Below are positions 25,427 to 34,574 of a DNA stretch of 64,000 bases, piece after piece. Position numbers and translations under genes: made by a program. The first letter of the stretch is position 1; each line of letters begins with the position of its first letter. The notes below the pieces were generated by a model, which was given only the letters and a program-made list of their open reading frames with translations, was not told the origin of the DNA and did not search any database. This DNA comes from Desertifilum tharense IPPAS B-1220 (GTDB taxonomy: Bacteria; Cyanobacteriota; Cyanobacteriia; Cyanobacteriales; Desertifilaceae). The stretch is from contig NZ_MJGC01000045.1 of NCBI RefSeq assembly GCF_001746915.1, positions 32,432 to 96,431 on the forward strand, written 5' to 3'.

Positions 25427-25546
25427 AAGAGTGCTGAGTGTAAAGTGCTGAGTGCTGAGTGGGTTTAAGAGTGCTGAGTGTAAAGTGCTGAGTGCTGAGT
25501 GGGTTTAAGAGTGCTGAGTGTAAAGTGCTGAGTGCTGAGTGGGAAT
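25427..25546. repeat. Three tandem 40-bp repeats made of AGTGCTG heptamers
   Basis: The 40-base unit beginning AAGAGTGCTGAGTGTAAAG occurs at 25427, 25467 and 25507. The copies are almost identical; the last diverges only in its final bases (GGGAAT for GGGTTT). Internally each unit contains the AGTGCTG heptamer also found at 274-540. This is a higher-order tandem duplication within an STRR block, not a CRISPR. Confidence 0.9.
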
Positions 25547-25856
25547 AGAGTGCAAAGTTCCGAGTTCCGAGTTCCGAGTGGGGAAGTTAGTGCTGAGTAG
25601 AAAGTGCTATTGCTTTAGCTTCTACGTAGCAGTGTGCTGAGTGAGGAAGAGGATGGGAAGTTCCAAAGCTTGTATACCAAGCAGCGGTGTTCCGAGTGGG
25701 GAAGAGAGTGCTTCTCTGAGTGCTGAGAAGTATAGTAGTAAATCAGTATTTACCCACCCCTTCTTCCCCCCATCCCCCCATCTCCCCATCCCCCCATCCT
25801 CTTCTTCCCCAACCCCTAACTCCTAACTCCCAATTCCCTTCTTCCCCCCATTCTCT
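25547..25856. repeat. Degenerate STRR block ending in a pyrimidine-rich tract
   Basis: After the 40-bp units the sequence continues with broken heptamers (GAGTTCC, AGTGCTG). From about 25755 it changes to C/T-rich units (CCCCATC, CCCCTAACTCC) ending two bases before the glcF stop codon. The order, AGTGCTG block then pyrimidine block flush against a minus-strand stop codon, copies the arrangement at 274-853. Confidence 0.8.
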
Positions 25857-25858
25857 GT

Positions 25859-27235
25859 TCAACTCCGCACTTTAACGTTGCGGATCGAGCAGTCTAGTAA
25901 CTCAATGGGGTGAATGACGGGAACTGCTTTTCCCTGCTGGCGGAGGTGTTTTTGGATTTGCAGGGTACAGCCGGGATTTGCAGAGGCGATCGCGCTAGCA
26001 CCTGTATTTAACAAATTTTCTACCTTTTGCTGACCCAACTCATCGGCAACTTCCGGTTGCAGCAGATTATAAACCCCCGCGCTGCCGCAACAGAGCGCCG
26101 CATCGATGGGTTCGCGCAACTGCACGCCAGGAATTTGCTTGAGGAGTTGGCGAGGTTGGACGCTAATTTTTTGTCCGTGTAGCAAATGGCAAGCATCCTG
26201 ATATACCAGGGTAAGGGGTTCGTTGGAGAGGGGAAACAGGGGGGCTGTGAGTCCTGTTTCTGCTAAAAACTCTTGGACATCCTTAACTTTGCGGGCAAAT
26301 TCTTGGGCTTTTTCGCGGTATTCCGGGTCATCTTGGAGAATGTGACCGTACTCTTTGAGGGTATGACCGCAGCCCGCCGCGTTGATAATGATGTAGTCTA
26401 CCTCTGTATCGGCAAAGCTATCAATCATTCGCCTTGCTAATGCTTGCGCCTGTTCCGTTTGACCTTGGTGTTCCGGTAAGGCGGCGCAACAGCCTTGGCT
26501 TTGGGGAATGACCACCTCGCAGCCATTCGCCGTTAAGACGCGGACGGTGGCTTCATTTACAGGCGAGAAAAATAGGCGCTGAACGCAACCTAGAATTACG
26601 CCGACGCGATAGCGCTTTTCCCCTTGGGCGGGGATAATGTCGGGAAACTCAGCCGTCAGCGAGGCGAAAGAGAGTTTGGGTAAAATCGCTTCCATTGCGG
26701 CTAACCGGGGCGATATTTTAGGTAATAACCCGGTGGCGCGGACGAGTTTCTGCAAGCCCACAAGTTGGTAGAGCAACAGGGGGAACAATAGCAGGCGCAG
26801 GCGTTTGGGGTAGGGGAATAGGTTAAAGATTAGGGCGCGAAAAATGCGATCGCCCCAAGAACGCGGGACATTACGCTCAACTTGCGGGCGCGTGGTTGCA
26901 ATTAGGCGATCGTACTGCACGCCAGAGGGACAGGTGGTGACGCAGGCTAAACAACCCAAGCAGGTATCAAAATGCTGGGTTGTGCTATCGGCGAGGGGGG
27001 CTTCTCCTTGGTGAATGGCATCCATGAGATAGATTCTTCCCCGTGGCGAATCCATTTCTTTACCCATCACTCGATAACTCGGACAGGTGGATAGACAAAA
27101 ACCGCAGTGAACGCAGCTATCGATGAGTTTTTGCGGGGGGGGATTTTGCGGGTCAAAACCCGATAAATGCGGATTTTGGGCTAAAAATTGGCTTTCTTTG
27201 GCAGGAATGCCAGTGGAGGGTTGAGAAGTTTGCAT
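25859..27235 (-). CDS. glcF: Glycolate dehydrogenase iron-sulfur subunit GlcF
   Basis: This 458-residue protein carries two [4Fe-4S] motifs near the N-terminus: Cys41-44-47-51 (CVHCGFCLSTCPS) and Cys92-95-98-102 (CLGCLACVTTCPSG). Two CCG domains follow, with the paired cysteines of QGCCAALPEHQG and ALCCGSAGVYN. It transfers electrons from glycolate oxidation toward the quinone pool, completing photorespiratory glycolate metabolism with GlcD and GlcE. It is the second gene of a glcE-glcF unit (35-base gap). The catalytic GlcD subunit is not in the window. The terminal codon abuts a repeat tract with no visible terminator. Confidence 0.95.
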   Translation of the reverse strand: MQTSQPSTGIPAKESQFLAQNPHLSGFDPQNPPPQKLIDSCVHCGFCLSTCPSYRVMGKEMDSPRGRIYLMDAIHQGEAPLADSTTQHFDTCLGCLACVTTCPSGVQYDRLIATTRPQVERNVPRSWGDRIFRALIFNLFPYPKRLRLLLFPLLLYQLVGLQKLVRATGLLPKISPRLAAMEAILPKLSFASLTAEFPDIIPAQGEKRYRVGVILGCVQRLFFSPVNEATVRVLTANGCEVVIPQSQGCCAALPEHQGQTEQAQALARRMIDSFADTEVDYIIINAAGCGHTLKEYGHILQDDPEYREKAQEFARKVKDVQEFLAETGLTAPLFPLSNEPLTLVYQDACHLLHGQKISVQPRQLLKQIPGVQLREPIDAALCCGSAGVYNLLQPEVADELGQQKVENLLNTGASAIASANPGCTLQIQKHLRQQGKAVPVIHPIELLDCSIRNVKVRS

Positions 27236-27270
27236 TAGATCGGGGATTAATTATACAGAGGGCTTTGAGT

Positions 27271-28539
27271 TTAAATTCCGCCGACAAAACGACCCGGACT
27301 TAATAAATGGGTGGGGTCAAATTGCTGCTTGAGTCGGCGCATGGGTTCTAAGGCGTTGCCAGAATAACCCCAGATATCCAGTTTTTGCTTTAATTCGATG
27401 GGGGCTTCTAAAAGGGTCAGGAAACCTTGATGAGCTTCGAGATGCGATCGCACCTGTTGGACGATCTGCGGATCGTCAGTATCCAGCCGCAGTTTGCCTA
27501 AGCCCGAACGCGCGTGAATCGTTGCAGTGGCAGGAAATTGAGCCAAAAAAGACATGAATGGCACGGCTTGAGTGGGTCTAATTCCTATTTTGCAGAGAAT
27601 TCCACCGTTCGCCATGCGATCTCGTAATTGTTGCCATAGACGATCCTCAAAGGTTCCCGTGTAGAGATCGGCTTCTAAGGATAGGCTGGTAGCCAGTTCT
27701 AGCAGTTGAGTAGATTGCTGTTGGACGGCTTCGGGAATGCTTTGAAAGCGGACGATGAGTTTGAGAACAGACTCGTTTTCGGACACTAAATCTAGGACAG
27801 TGGGGGTTAGGGCCGATTTTAATAGGGTGCGTGTGGCTTGCTCGATAGCTTGGGGGTTTCCTTGTAAAGCGCCCGTTTCCGACTCCTGGGGCCACGGGTA
27901 AAGGCGAAAGCTCAGTTGCGTTAAGATGCCCAAAGTGCCATAGGAACCTGTTAGCAGTTTCATTAGGTCGTAACCTGCTACATTTTTGACAACGCGTCCC
28001 CCGGCTTTGGCGATTTGACCATCGCTGCGAACAAATGAAAGACCAATTAGGCGATCGCGAACGCCTCCGTAGGCTTGTCGCCAGCTTCCTGTATCGGCGG
28101 TGGCGACAATTCCCCCCAAGGTTGCGGTTTCTGGGTAGGCTGGATCGAAGGCGAGAAATTGTCCGGCTTCGTGCAAGCGATGTTGCAGTTCAGCAAAGGA
28201 CATTCCAGCTTCTACTGTTACGGTTAAATCGCCAATGGCATGATCGATTAAGCGGTTGAGGCGCTGCGTGCTGAGGACTAAATCGACCCCTTGAGCAAAT
28301 CCCCCCCAATGCAGTTTACTCCCTTGTCCGCAGGGAAGAACGCGCCAGTTTTCCCGGTGGGCGAGTTGCATCACTTCGCTCAGTTCGGCCGACGTGCGCG
28401 GGTAAACAATACACTGAGGTAAGGATTCCGGTTGAGTCGCCTGTTGAATTTGGGACTGCCAAACCGGGGATGCCTCGGAAAAGGGAATAACCCCATCTGT
28501 ACTAACGAGGGATTCAAGTTGAGGTGCGATCGCCTTCAC
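27271..28539 (-). CDS. glcE: Glycolate dehydrogenase FAD-binding subunit GlcE
   Basis: This is an FAD-binding PCMH-type protein of 422 residues. Motifs seen are YPRTSAELSEVMQLAHRENWRVLPCGQG near the start, the flavin-binding stretch ATLGGIVATADTGSWRQAYGG, and GGRVVKNVAGYDLMKLLTGSYGTLGILTQ. It ends with the usual FDPTHLLSPGRF. I prefer the GTG at 28539, preceded by AAGGGGAAG, because the ATG at 28581 has no ribosome site and would leave almost no room for the promoter of the divergent kinase gene. It is transcribed with glcF. Confidence 0.93.
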   Translation of the reverse strand: MKAIAPQLESLVSTDGVIPFSEASPVWQSQIQQATQPESLPQCIVYPRTSAELSEVMQLAHRENWRVLPCGQGSKLHWGGFAQGVDLVLSTQRLNRLIDHAIGDLTVTVEAGMSFAELQHRLHEAGQFLAFDPAYPETATLGGIVATADTGSWRQAYGGVRDRLIGLSFVRSDGQIAKAGGRVVKNVAGYDLMKLLTGSYGTLGILTQLSFRLYPWPQESETGALQGNPQAIEQATRTLLKSALTPTVLDLVSENESVLKLIVRFQSIPEAVQQQSTQLLELATSLSLEADLYTGTFEDRLWQQLRDRMANGGILCKIGIRPTQAVPFMSFLAQFPATATIHARSGLGKLRLDTDDPQIVQQVRSHLEAHQGFLTLLEAPIELKQKLDIWGYSGNALEPMRRLKQQFDPTHLLSPGRFVGGI

Positions 28540-28632
28540 GCTACTTAATCTTCCCCTTAAAATGTGAGCATCATCACCCATACGGGTTTAGGGAGGGCCG
28601 GGCATCGTGAACCACGCACTGTTCAAGAAATT

Positions 28633-31600
28633 ATGAACCCTCAGCAAAAATCTACATTAGCATTAATCCTGCTCTTGATTGCCAGCGTTGCGGGTAATTG
28701 GTTGAGCTTACCCGTTTTTTATGGGATTGATTTCCTGTTTGGCAGTATTGCGGTTTTGCTGGTGTTTCAGCTTTATGGAATGCGGTGGGGAGTGCTAGCC
28801 GCAGCCTTCGCCAGCCTGCAAACCTATTGGATGTGGAATCATCCCTATGGGGGGATTATCTTTTTTGTAGAAGCGGTGCTGGTGGGTTTTATGTGTCGGC
28901 GGCGTCGTGCCAACCTGGTTTTGGTGGATGGGATTTACTGGTTGCTGTTGGGAATGCCGATGTGCTGGATTTTTTACCGCATGGCGTTGGATATTCCAGT
29001 TATCCCCACGACGACGATCGCTCTTAAGCAAGGGATTAATGGGGTTTTCAATGCCCTGGTTGCCAGTCTGATTTTAACGCATGTCCCTTTACCGACCTGG
29101 GTAGGACGCTCCCATAGGCGCTATCAGCTTTCGATGCAACAGTTATTGTTTAATCTGTTGGTGGCCTTTGTGTTTTTTCCTAGCCTGACGGTGATGGCGA
29201 TTTACAATTGGCAAGCAGTCTATCAGATTGAAGCTGATATTCGGGATAATTTGAGCTTTACGGCTTCTGAACTGGTTTCAAGTTTGCAACAGCGACAGCA
29301 GTTGAGAGTGGATTCTTTAACAGAATTAGGGCGCATGGCTCAAATGGTGAATATGCAGCCTAATGTGCTATTGCAACAACAGACTCAGTTTTTGCAACGA
29401 ATTTTCACAAGCTTGCAAACGGTGGCGATCCAGGATAGGAGCGATCGCACGATTGCGATCTCAACTGATGCTCAGTCTCCGACCGATGTCAATACGATTT
29501 TCTCAGAATTGACTTGCTCAAGCACGACGTTTGGCGATCGCCAAGCCTGGATCTCGGATGGCTACCGCAATTCGCAAAATGAGCCGAGTTTAGGGTTAAT
29601 TGTGCCGATCTTATCTCCCGCTGGGGATGCGCCGATCGGTTGCATTGTCAGCGAGGTGAATTTAAATATTTTTAGTCAGGTTTTCCCCTCACATACCAAC
29701 GCCGGTTATCTGCGCTTGCTGTTGCTCGATCGGCGCGATCACATTTTAGCGACAACTGAAGCAACCGGAATCTTACAGCAATACGAATACCCGCCTTTGA
29801 ATCAACGGGTACCCTTGGATGACGAAAATGGAGAAGTTTTCCGCTGGATGCCTGACGATCCCAACTTACCCGCACTGACGCGATGGCAGCGCTCTGTCTA
29901 TACCCTACAACAGACGTTGGAACCTGATTTACCTTGGCAGTTGGTCATTGATATTGCTGCCTTGCCCTACATTACCCAACTTCAAAGTCAGTATATTCAA
30001 AATTTAACGATTCTCATCCTTGTCGCAGTCTTAGCCTTTGTTTTAGCAGGCTGGGTTAGCCGTCGGTTGGTTGCACCGCTATCCCAATTGTTGCAAGTCA
30101 CCACCAATTTACCTGATAAGCTCCTCGAACAACCGATATTAAGTTGGCCTTCCGATGGGGCAGTTCGCGAAATTGACTGGTTAATTGGCAATTTTCAAGT
30201 AATGGCGGCGACACTTTATCAGAAATTTCAGGAAATTCAGCAAGCACGAGAAACGTTAGAACAACGGGTGCAAGAACGAACGGACGAATTGTCTCAAGCA
30301 AATGAGGCTTTGCAACGCAGCTATTCGTTTCTCAAAGCCCAGCAGGAAGCCGCAATTGATGGGATTTTAGCCGTAGATGAAAATCGGGCTGTCACGTCTT
30401 ATAATCTGCGTTTTTGCCAGATGTGGAATATCCCCATTGATGCCATTAATGCGATTCCCTTATCAGCCAAGGATGTCACCGATTTACTGAATGGAGTATT
30501 GGCTAATCTTTCAAATCCTAAGAATTTTAGCGATCGCATTGAAGAATTATCGCTCAATCCGAGGGTGATTTCTCAGGAATTGCTGTATCTGCGCGATGGG
30601 CGTATTGTTGAATATTACTCGGCTCCGGTGTTTTCCGCAGATGAACAGTTTTATGGGCGGATTTGGTATTTTCGCGATATTACGGAACCTTATTTAGCGG
30701 CTGAAGAACTCAAGCAATCTTATAAATCGCTTTCAGATATTCACTATGCCCTAGAACAAGCGGCAATTGTTTCAACCACCGATGCGGAAGGAAAGATTAT
30801 CTATGTCAATGATAAATTCTGCGAAATTGGACATTATTCGCAAACAGAACTGCTCAAGAGAAATCAATTTGAGCTATTAGATTCTACTTATCATCCGCCG
30901 GAATTTTACGAGGAAATTTGGCAAACGTTGCAAAGCGGCCGAATTTGGCGCGGCGAAACTCGGCACCGCACGCCTAACGGTATTTATTGGTTAAATACCA
31001 CCATTGTCCCTTTTATTAACGAACAAAATCAGCCTTTTCAATACCTTTCCATTGCCTTTGATATTAGCGAACGCAAGCGGGCTGAGGAGGATTTGAAGGC
31101 ATTTGCAGCGAAGTTGGAACAGAGCAACCGCGAGTTACAGGACTTTGCCTATGTTGCTTCTCACGATTTGCAGGAACCCTTGCGGAAAATTCAAGCTTTT
31201 AGCGATCGCTTAGTCACTAAATATAATAGCCAACTCAACGAACAGGCTCAAGACTACCTGAGTCGCATTCACAATGCAGCTTCGCGAATGCAAACCTTAA
31301 TTCAAGATTTGCTGTCCTTCTCGCGAGTCACGACCAAAGCACAACCTTACGCCTGTGTCAACCTCGAACAAATTGCCCAAGAAGTCCTCAACGATCTGGA
31401 AATGCGGCTAGAACAAACTCAAGGTCAGGTGACGATTCATCCTTTACCGACCATTGAAGCAGACCCCGTTCAGATTCGCCAACTTTGGCAGAATTTGATT
31501 AGTAATGCTCTGAAGTTTCACCGGGTAGGCGTACCGCCTGCAATTGAAATTAGCGCGGAACCCCTACCTGAAAATACAGATTTTCCTCAGTCTTATCAAA

Positions 31601-31827
31601 TTTATGTGCAAGATAATGGAATAGGGTTCGATCCGAAATATACGGATCGGATCTTCAACATTTTTCAGCGCTTGCACGGTCGCAATCATTATGAAGGCAC
31701 GGGAGTGGGTCTAGCTATTTGTCGTAAAATTGTAGAAAGGCATGGAGGCACTATTACAGCAACCAGCCAGCCTGACCAAGGAACCACCTTTATCGTTACA
31801 CTACCTGTGAAGCAGCATCACTCCTAG
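28633..31827 (+). CDS. Polytopic sensor histidine kinase with two PAS modules
   Basis: From the ATG at 28633 the product has 1064 residues (a GTG at 28564 would add 23). Five or so hydrophobic helices occupy the first 165 residues and another lies at about 175-200, forming a MASE-like integral membrane region. An extracytoplasmic domain (about 205-455), a further helix near 470, a HAMP-like segment and a coiled coil follow. Two PAS modules lie near 580-700 and 705-830. HisKA has His844 (YVASHDLQEPLRKIQAF), the phytochrome-kinase-like subtype, and the ATPase box is NLISNALKFH with DNGIGF and GTGVGLAICRKIV. There is no receiver of its own; the separate receivers downstream are likely phosphate acceptors. 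Confidence 0.92.
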   Translation: MNPQQKSTLALILLLIASVAGNWLSLPVFYGIDFLFGSIAVLLVFQLYGMRWGVLAAAFASLQTYWMWNHPYGGIIFFVEAVLVGFMCRRRRANLVLVDGIYWLLLGMPMCWIFYRMALDIPVIPTTTIALKQGINGVFNALVASLILTHVPLPTWVGRSHRRYQLSMQQLLFNLLVAFVFFPSLTVMAIYNWQAVYQIEADIRDNLSFTASELVSSLQQRQQLRVDSLTELGRMAQMVNMQPNVLLQQQTQFLQRIFTSLQTVAIQDRSDRTIAISTDAQSPTDVNTIFSELTCSSTTFGDRQAWISDGYRNSQNEPSLGLIVPILSPAGDAPIGCIVSEVNLNIFSQVFPSHTNAGYLRLLLLDRRDHILATTEATGILQQYEYPPLNQRVPLDDENGEVFRWMPDDPNLPALTRWQRSVYTLQQTLEPDLPWQLVIDIAALPYITQLQSQYIQNLTILILVAVLAFVLAGWVSRRLVAPLSQLLQVTTNLPDKLLEQPILSWPSDGAVREIDWLIGNFQVMAATLYQKFQEIQQARETLEQRVQERTDELSQANEALQRSYSFLKAQQEAAIDGILAVDENRAVTSYNLRFCQMWNIPIDAINAIPLSAKDVTDLLNGVLANLSNPKNFSDRIEELSLNPRVISQELLYLRDGRIVEYYSAPVFSADEQFYGRIWYFRDITEPYLAAEELKQSYKSLSDIHYALEQAAIVSTTDAEGKIIYVNDKFCEIGHYSQTELLKRNQFELLDSTYHPPEFYEEIWQTLQSGRIWRGETRHRTPNGIYWLNTTIVPFINEQNQPFQYLSIAFDISERKRAEEDLKAFAAKLEQSNRELQDFAYVASHDLQEPLRKIQAFSDRLVTKYNSQLNEQAQDYLSRIHNAASRMQTLIQDLLSFSRVTTKAQPYACVNLEQIAQEVLNDLEMRLEQTQGQVTIHPLPTIEADPVQIRQLWQNLISNALKFHRVGVPPAIEISAEPLPENTDFPQSYQIYVQDNGIGFDPKYTDRIFNIFQRLHGRNHYEGTGVGLAICRKIVERHGGTITATSQPDQGTTFIVTLPVKQHHS

Positions 31828-31998
31828 CCATATTTATGGCGATCGCGTCCTCACCGATCTAGACGACCTGTAGAGGACTCTCGAATCCATCGCTTGTTGA
31901 CTGGCTTCCTCAAACCTGATGCTGAGAAGCGTTTTTCTAGATTGATTGCAAATGATTGAAGGCTCACTGTTTTGTTATTGGTTACAGGAGATTCGAGA

Positions 31999-32451
31999 GT
32001 GGTCAAACAACGTAAGGGTGTGACAATTTTAATTGCTGATGATGACGAAGACGATCGCCTCCTGCTCAAAGAAGCTTTAGAAGAGAACGCTCTAAGCCAC
32101 ACCTTACACTTTGTCGAAGATGGTGAAGAGTTAATGAATTATCTGCACCGTCAGGGTAAATATGCCGATCTCAGCGAGGTGGCGCTACCCAACCTGATTT
32201 TGCTCGATCTGAATATGCCCCGAAAGGACGGCCGCGAAGCCTTGCAAGAGATTAAGGCCGATCCGCAGTTGCGGCGCATTCCGGTTGTAGTTCTGACCAC
32301 TTCACAAGCCGAAGAAGATATTGAGCAAAGTTATGACCTAGGGGTTAGTTCATTTATTACAAAACCCGTTACATTTGAATCGCTCGTACAACTGATGAAA
32401 ACCCTTGGGGAATATTGGTTTGAAATTGTCGAGTTGCCAACAAAACGGTAA
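31999..32451 (+). CDS. Single-domain response regulator, Rcp1-like
   Basis: The 150-residue protein is a receiver only, with acidic cluster DDDEDD at the start, acceptor Asp in LILLDLNMPRKDG, Thr in VVLTTSQ and Lys in FITKPV. The extended loop and overall build match the Rcp1 group that partners phytochrome-like kinases with the SHDLQEPLR phospho-acceptor sequence, which is what the upstream kinase carries. The start is GTG 31999, with AGGAG eight bases upstream; the frame extends upstream to a TTG without support. Twenty-seven bases separate it from the next gene. Confidence 0.9.
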   Translation: MVKQRKGVTILIADDDEDDRLLLKEALEENALSHTLHFVEDGEELMNYLHRQGKYADLSEVALPNLILLDLNMPRKDGREALQEIKADPQLRRIPVVVLTTSQAEEDIEQSYDLGVSSFITKPVTFESLVQLMKTLGEYWFEIVELPTKR

Positions 32452-32478
32452 AACTGAGGCGAAGTGGAGGAAAACAGA

Positions 32479-34044
32479 GTGAGCGATGCGGTGAAAGTCC
32501 TCCTAGTCGATGATGATGAAGATGATTATGTTCTGACTCGCGACTGGTTAATGGAAATTGAGTCCGAACAGTTTGAGCTGGCTTGGGTGGATACTTATGA
32601 AACCGCCGTTGAAGCGATCGGGCGCTGCGAGCATGATGTGTATTTACTCGATTATCGTTTAGGCGATCGCAATGGTCTAGAGCTATTGAGCGTGGCGCTG
32701 TGTTCGGGATGCAAAGCACCGTTAATTTTGCTCACGGGTCAAGGAGATTTGGAAATTGACCTTAAAGCCATGCGAGCAGGTGTTGCAGACTACTTAGTGA
32801 AGGGAGAAATTGACGCTAAACTCCTAGAGCGCTCGATCCGGTACGCCATCGAACGCAAACGCGCTGAAGTCACGTTGCTCGAAGCCTTTGACGAGTTAGA
32901 GTTGCGGGTCGAACAGCGCACGGCTCAGTTAAAGCAAGCTCACGAACAGTTACAGGACTTTTTTGATAATGCCAGCGATCTGATTCAGATTGTCGATTTA
33001 GAGGGGAATTTCATCTATGTCAACCAAGCTTGGCGGCGATCGCTAGGGTATAGCTCGGCACAAATGCAACACCTCAACTTCCGCGAGATTATCCATCCCC
33101 AAGAGCGCGATCGCGTTCTGGAAGCTTGGCAGCGCTGGCAAAGCGGCGCGGGGGATGCTAACCTCGAAACGATGTTTATTGCCCAAGATCGGACGGCGAT
33201 CGCAGTTGAAGGCAGTATTAATTGCCGCTGGGAAGATGGTAAGCCCATTCATATTCGCGGAATTTTTCGGAATATCACCGAGCGCAAACTTTCAGAAGCT
33301 CGCCAAGCTCAACTCCTCAAAGAAATTGAAGGAGCCAATCAAGAATTAAGAGATTTTGCCTATATCGTCTCTCATGACTTAAAAGCGCCTCTACGCGCCA
33401 TAGGTTCTCTAGCGACTTGGTTAGCAACGGACTACCAAGAAAAGCTCGATGCAGAAGGACAAGAACTCATTCGTTTATTGGTCGGGCGCGTGCAACGATT
33501 GCACAATTTAATTGAAGGGATCTTGCAATATTCGCGAGTCGGTCGAATTCGAGAAGAGTTAGTAGAAATTGACCTCAATGAACTGGTGAGCGAAGTCATT
33601 GAACTAATTGCTCCCCCCGAACAAGTCACAATTCGCATCTTGAGTCCTTTACCTCGCGTTTGGTGCGAACCCACCCGAATGATGCAAGTTTTTCAAAATC
33701 TCTTGAGTAATGCCGTTAAATATACCGATCGCGATTCTTCACCAGCGAGGGATGGCGATCGCAAGCAAGGAAATGTCATCGTTTCTTGCCAAGATCGCCA
33801 TCCCTATTGGCAATTCAGCGTTGCAGATAACGGCATTGGTATCGATCCGCAATACTTTGAGAAGATTTTTCAGATTTTTCAAACCTTATCCCCTCGCGAT
33901 GAATCGGAAGGAACAGGGGTGGGGTTATCCATTGTCAAAAAGATTGTAGAAATGTATGGCGGAAAAGTATGGGTGACATCTCAATTGCATCAAGGAAGTA
34001 CGTTTTCCTTTACCTGGCCGAAACATAAAGTTGAACATAGGTAA
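32479..34044 (+). CDS. REC-PAS-histidine kinase
   Basis: The 521-residue soluble kinase has an N-terminal receiver (about 1-120: DDDEDDYVL, acceptor Asp in YLLDYRLGDRNG), then a coiled coil and one PAS/PAC module (about 150-275). HisKA has His299 (YIVSHDLKAPLRAIGSL), and the ATPase domain shows NLLSNAVKYTD, DNGIGIDPQYFEKIF and GTGVGLSIVKKIV. It starts at GTG 32479 with GAGG upstream. It is sandwiched between two Rcp1-like receivers, so it can receive a signal through its own receiver and pass it on. This is the hallmark of a branched phosphorelay operon. The neighbouring receiver gene begins six bases after its stop. Confidence 0.93.
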   Translation: MSDAVKVLLVDDDEDDYVLTRDWLMEIESEQFELAWVDTYETAVEAIGRCEHDVYLLDYRLGDRNGLELLSVALCSGCKAPLILLTGQGDLEIDLKAMRAGVADYLVKGEIDAKLLERSIRYAIERKRAEVTLLEAFDELELRVEQRTAQLKQAHEQLQDFFDNASDLIQIVDLEGNFIYVNQAWRRSLGYSSAQMQHLNFREIIHPQERDRVLEAWQRWQSGAGDANLETMFIAQDRTAIAVEGSINCRWEDGKPIHIRGIFRNITERKLSEARQAQLLKEIEGANQELRDFAYIVSHDLKAPLRAIGSLATWLATDYQEKLDAEGQELIRLLVGRVQRLHNLIEGILQYSRVGRIREELVEIDLNELVSEVIELIAPPEQVTIRILSPLPRVWCEPTRMMQVFQNLLSNAVKYTDRDSSPARDGDRKQGNVIVSCQDRHPYWQFSVADNGIGIDPQYFEKIFQIFQTLSPRDESEGTGVGLSIVKKIVEMYGGKVWVTSQLHQGSTFSFTWPKHKVEHR

Positions 34045-34050
34045 GTCTAT

Positions 34051-34461
34051 ATGAGGAATTTGCAGCCGATCTTATTGGTAGAAGATGACCGAGTTGACCG
34101 ACTTACCGTCCAACGGGCTTTAAAGGAAATTGAAGTTAAAAACCCTGTAGATATTGCCGCTAACGGGGAAGAAGCTTTAGCCCTCTTGCGAGATCGAAGT
34201 TACAAAAAACCCGCCATTATTTTGCTGGATCTGAATATGCCAAAAATGAATGGCTTAGAGTTTTTACGAGAAATTAAGCAAGATGCCGATTTAAAACATA
34301 TCCCCGTGATTGTATTAACCACATCAGGCGAAGATCGAGATAAACTCGAAAGCTTTAATTTATGCGTTGCTGGCTATATGATTAAGCCGCTAGATTATTT
34401 TAAATTTGTGGAAATGTTGCGCGCCATTCAAGTCTACTGGACATTCAGCGAGTTGCCTTAA
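34051..34461 (+). CDS. Single-domain response regulator, Rcp1-like
   Basis: This is a 136-residue receiver with acidic start (VEDDRVDR), acceptor Asp in ILLDLNMPKMNG, Thr-Thr in IVLTTSGED and Lys in MIKPLD. It resembles the receiver at 31999-32451 and belongs to the same Rcp1-like group. No output domain is present. It is the last gene of the three-gene unit 31999-34461, six bases after the kinase, and is presumably translated with it. Its target is unknown; such receivers often act by protein contact or as phosphate shuttles. Confidence 0.92.
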   Translation: MRNLQPILLVEDDRVDRLTVQRALKEIEVKNPVDIAANGEEALALLRDRSYKKPAIILLDLNMPKMNGLEFLREIKQDADLKHIPVIVLTTSGEDRDKLESFNLCVAGYMIKPLDYFKFVEMLRAIQVYWTFSELP

Positions 34462-34480
34462 AACTAAAACAATAATCACA

Positions 34481-34565
34481 ACCTACACAAAGCCGTAGGT
34501 TGGGTAGAACGCCAGTGAAACCCAACATCCTTATGCTAGCAGGAAACCCAATGAGCTTCCTGCTA
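34481..34565. repeat. Interspersed hairpin repeat (GTAGGTTGGGT...AAACCCAAC) plus second stem-loop
   Basis: AACCTAC and GTAGGTT pair at 34481-34501, and GTAGGTTGGGT/AAACCCAAC forms an overlapping alternative stem (34495-34526). A separate 9-bp stem TAGCAGGAA/TTCCTGCTA follows at 34537-34565. The first element shares sequence with the cruciform at 57795-57863, so it is a dispersed family. It lies between convergent genes and may also end transcription. Confidence 0.65.
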
Positions 34566-34574
34566 AAAGCTCTA

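Noticed and set aside
25427..25546. Three 40-bp repeats as a CRISPR
   Set aside because: The copies abut each other with no spacers and are built from the AGTGCTG heptamer.
25641..25826. 61-codon frame inside the repeat block
   Set aside because: Its sequence is only translated heptamer repeat (Ser/Pro runs).
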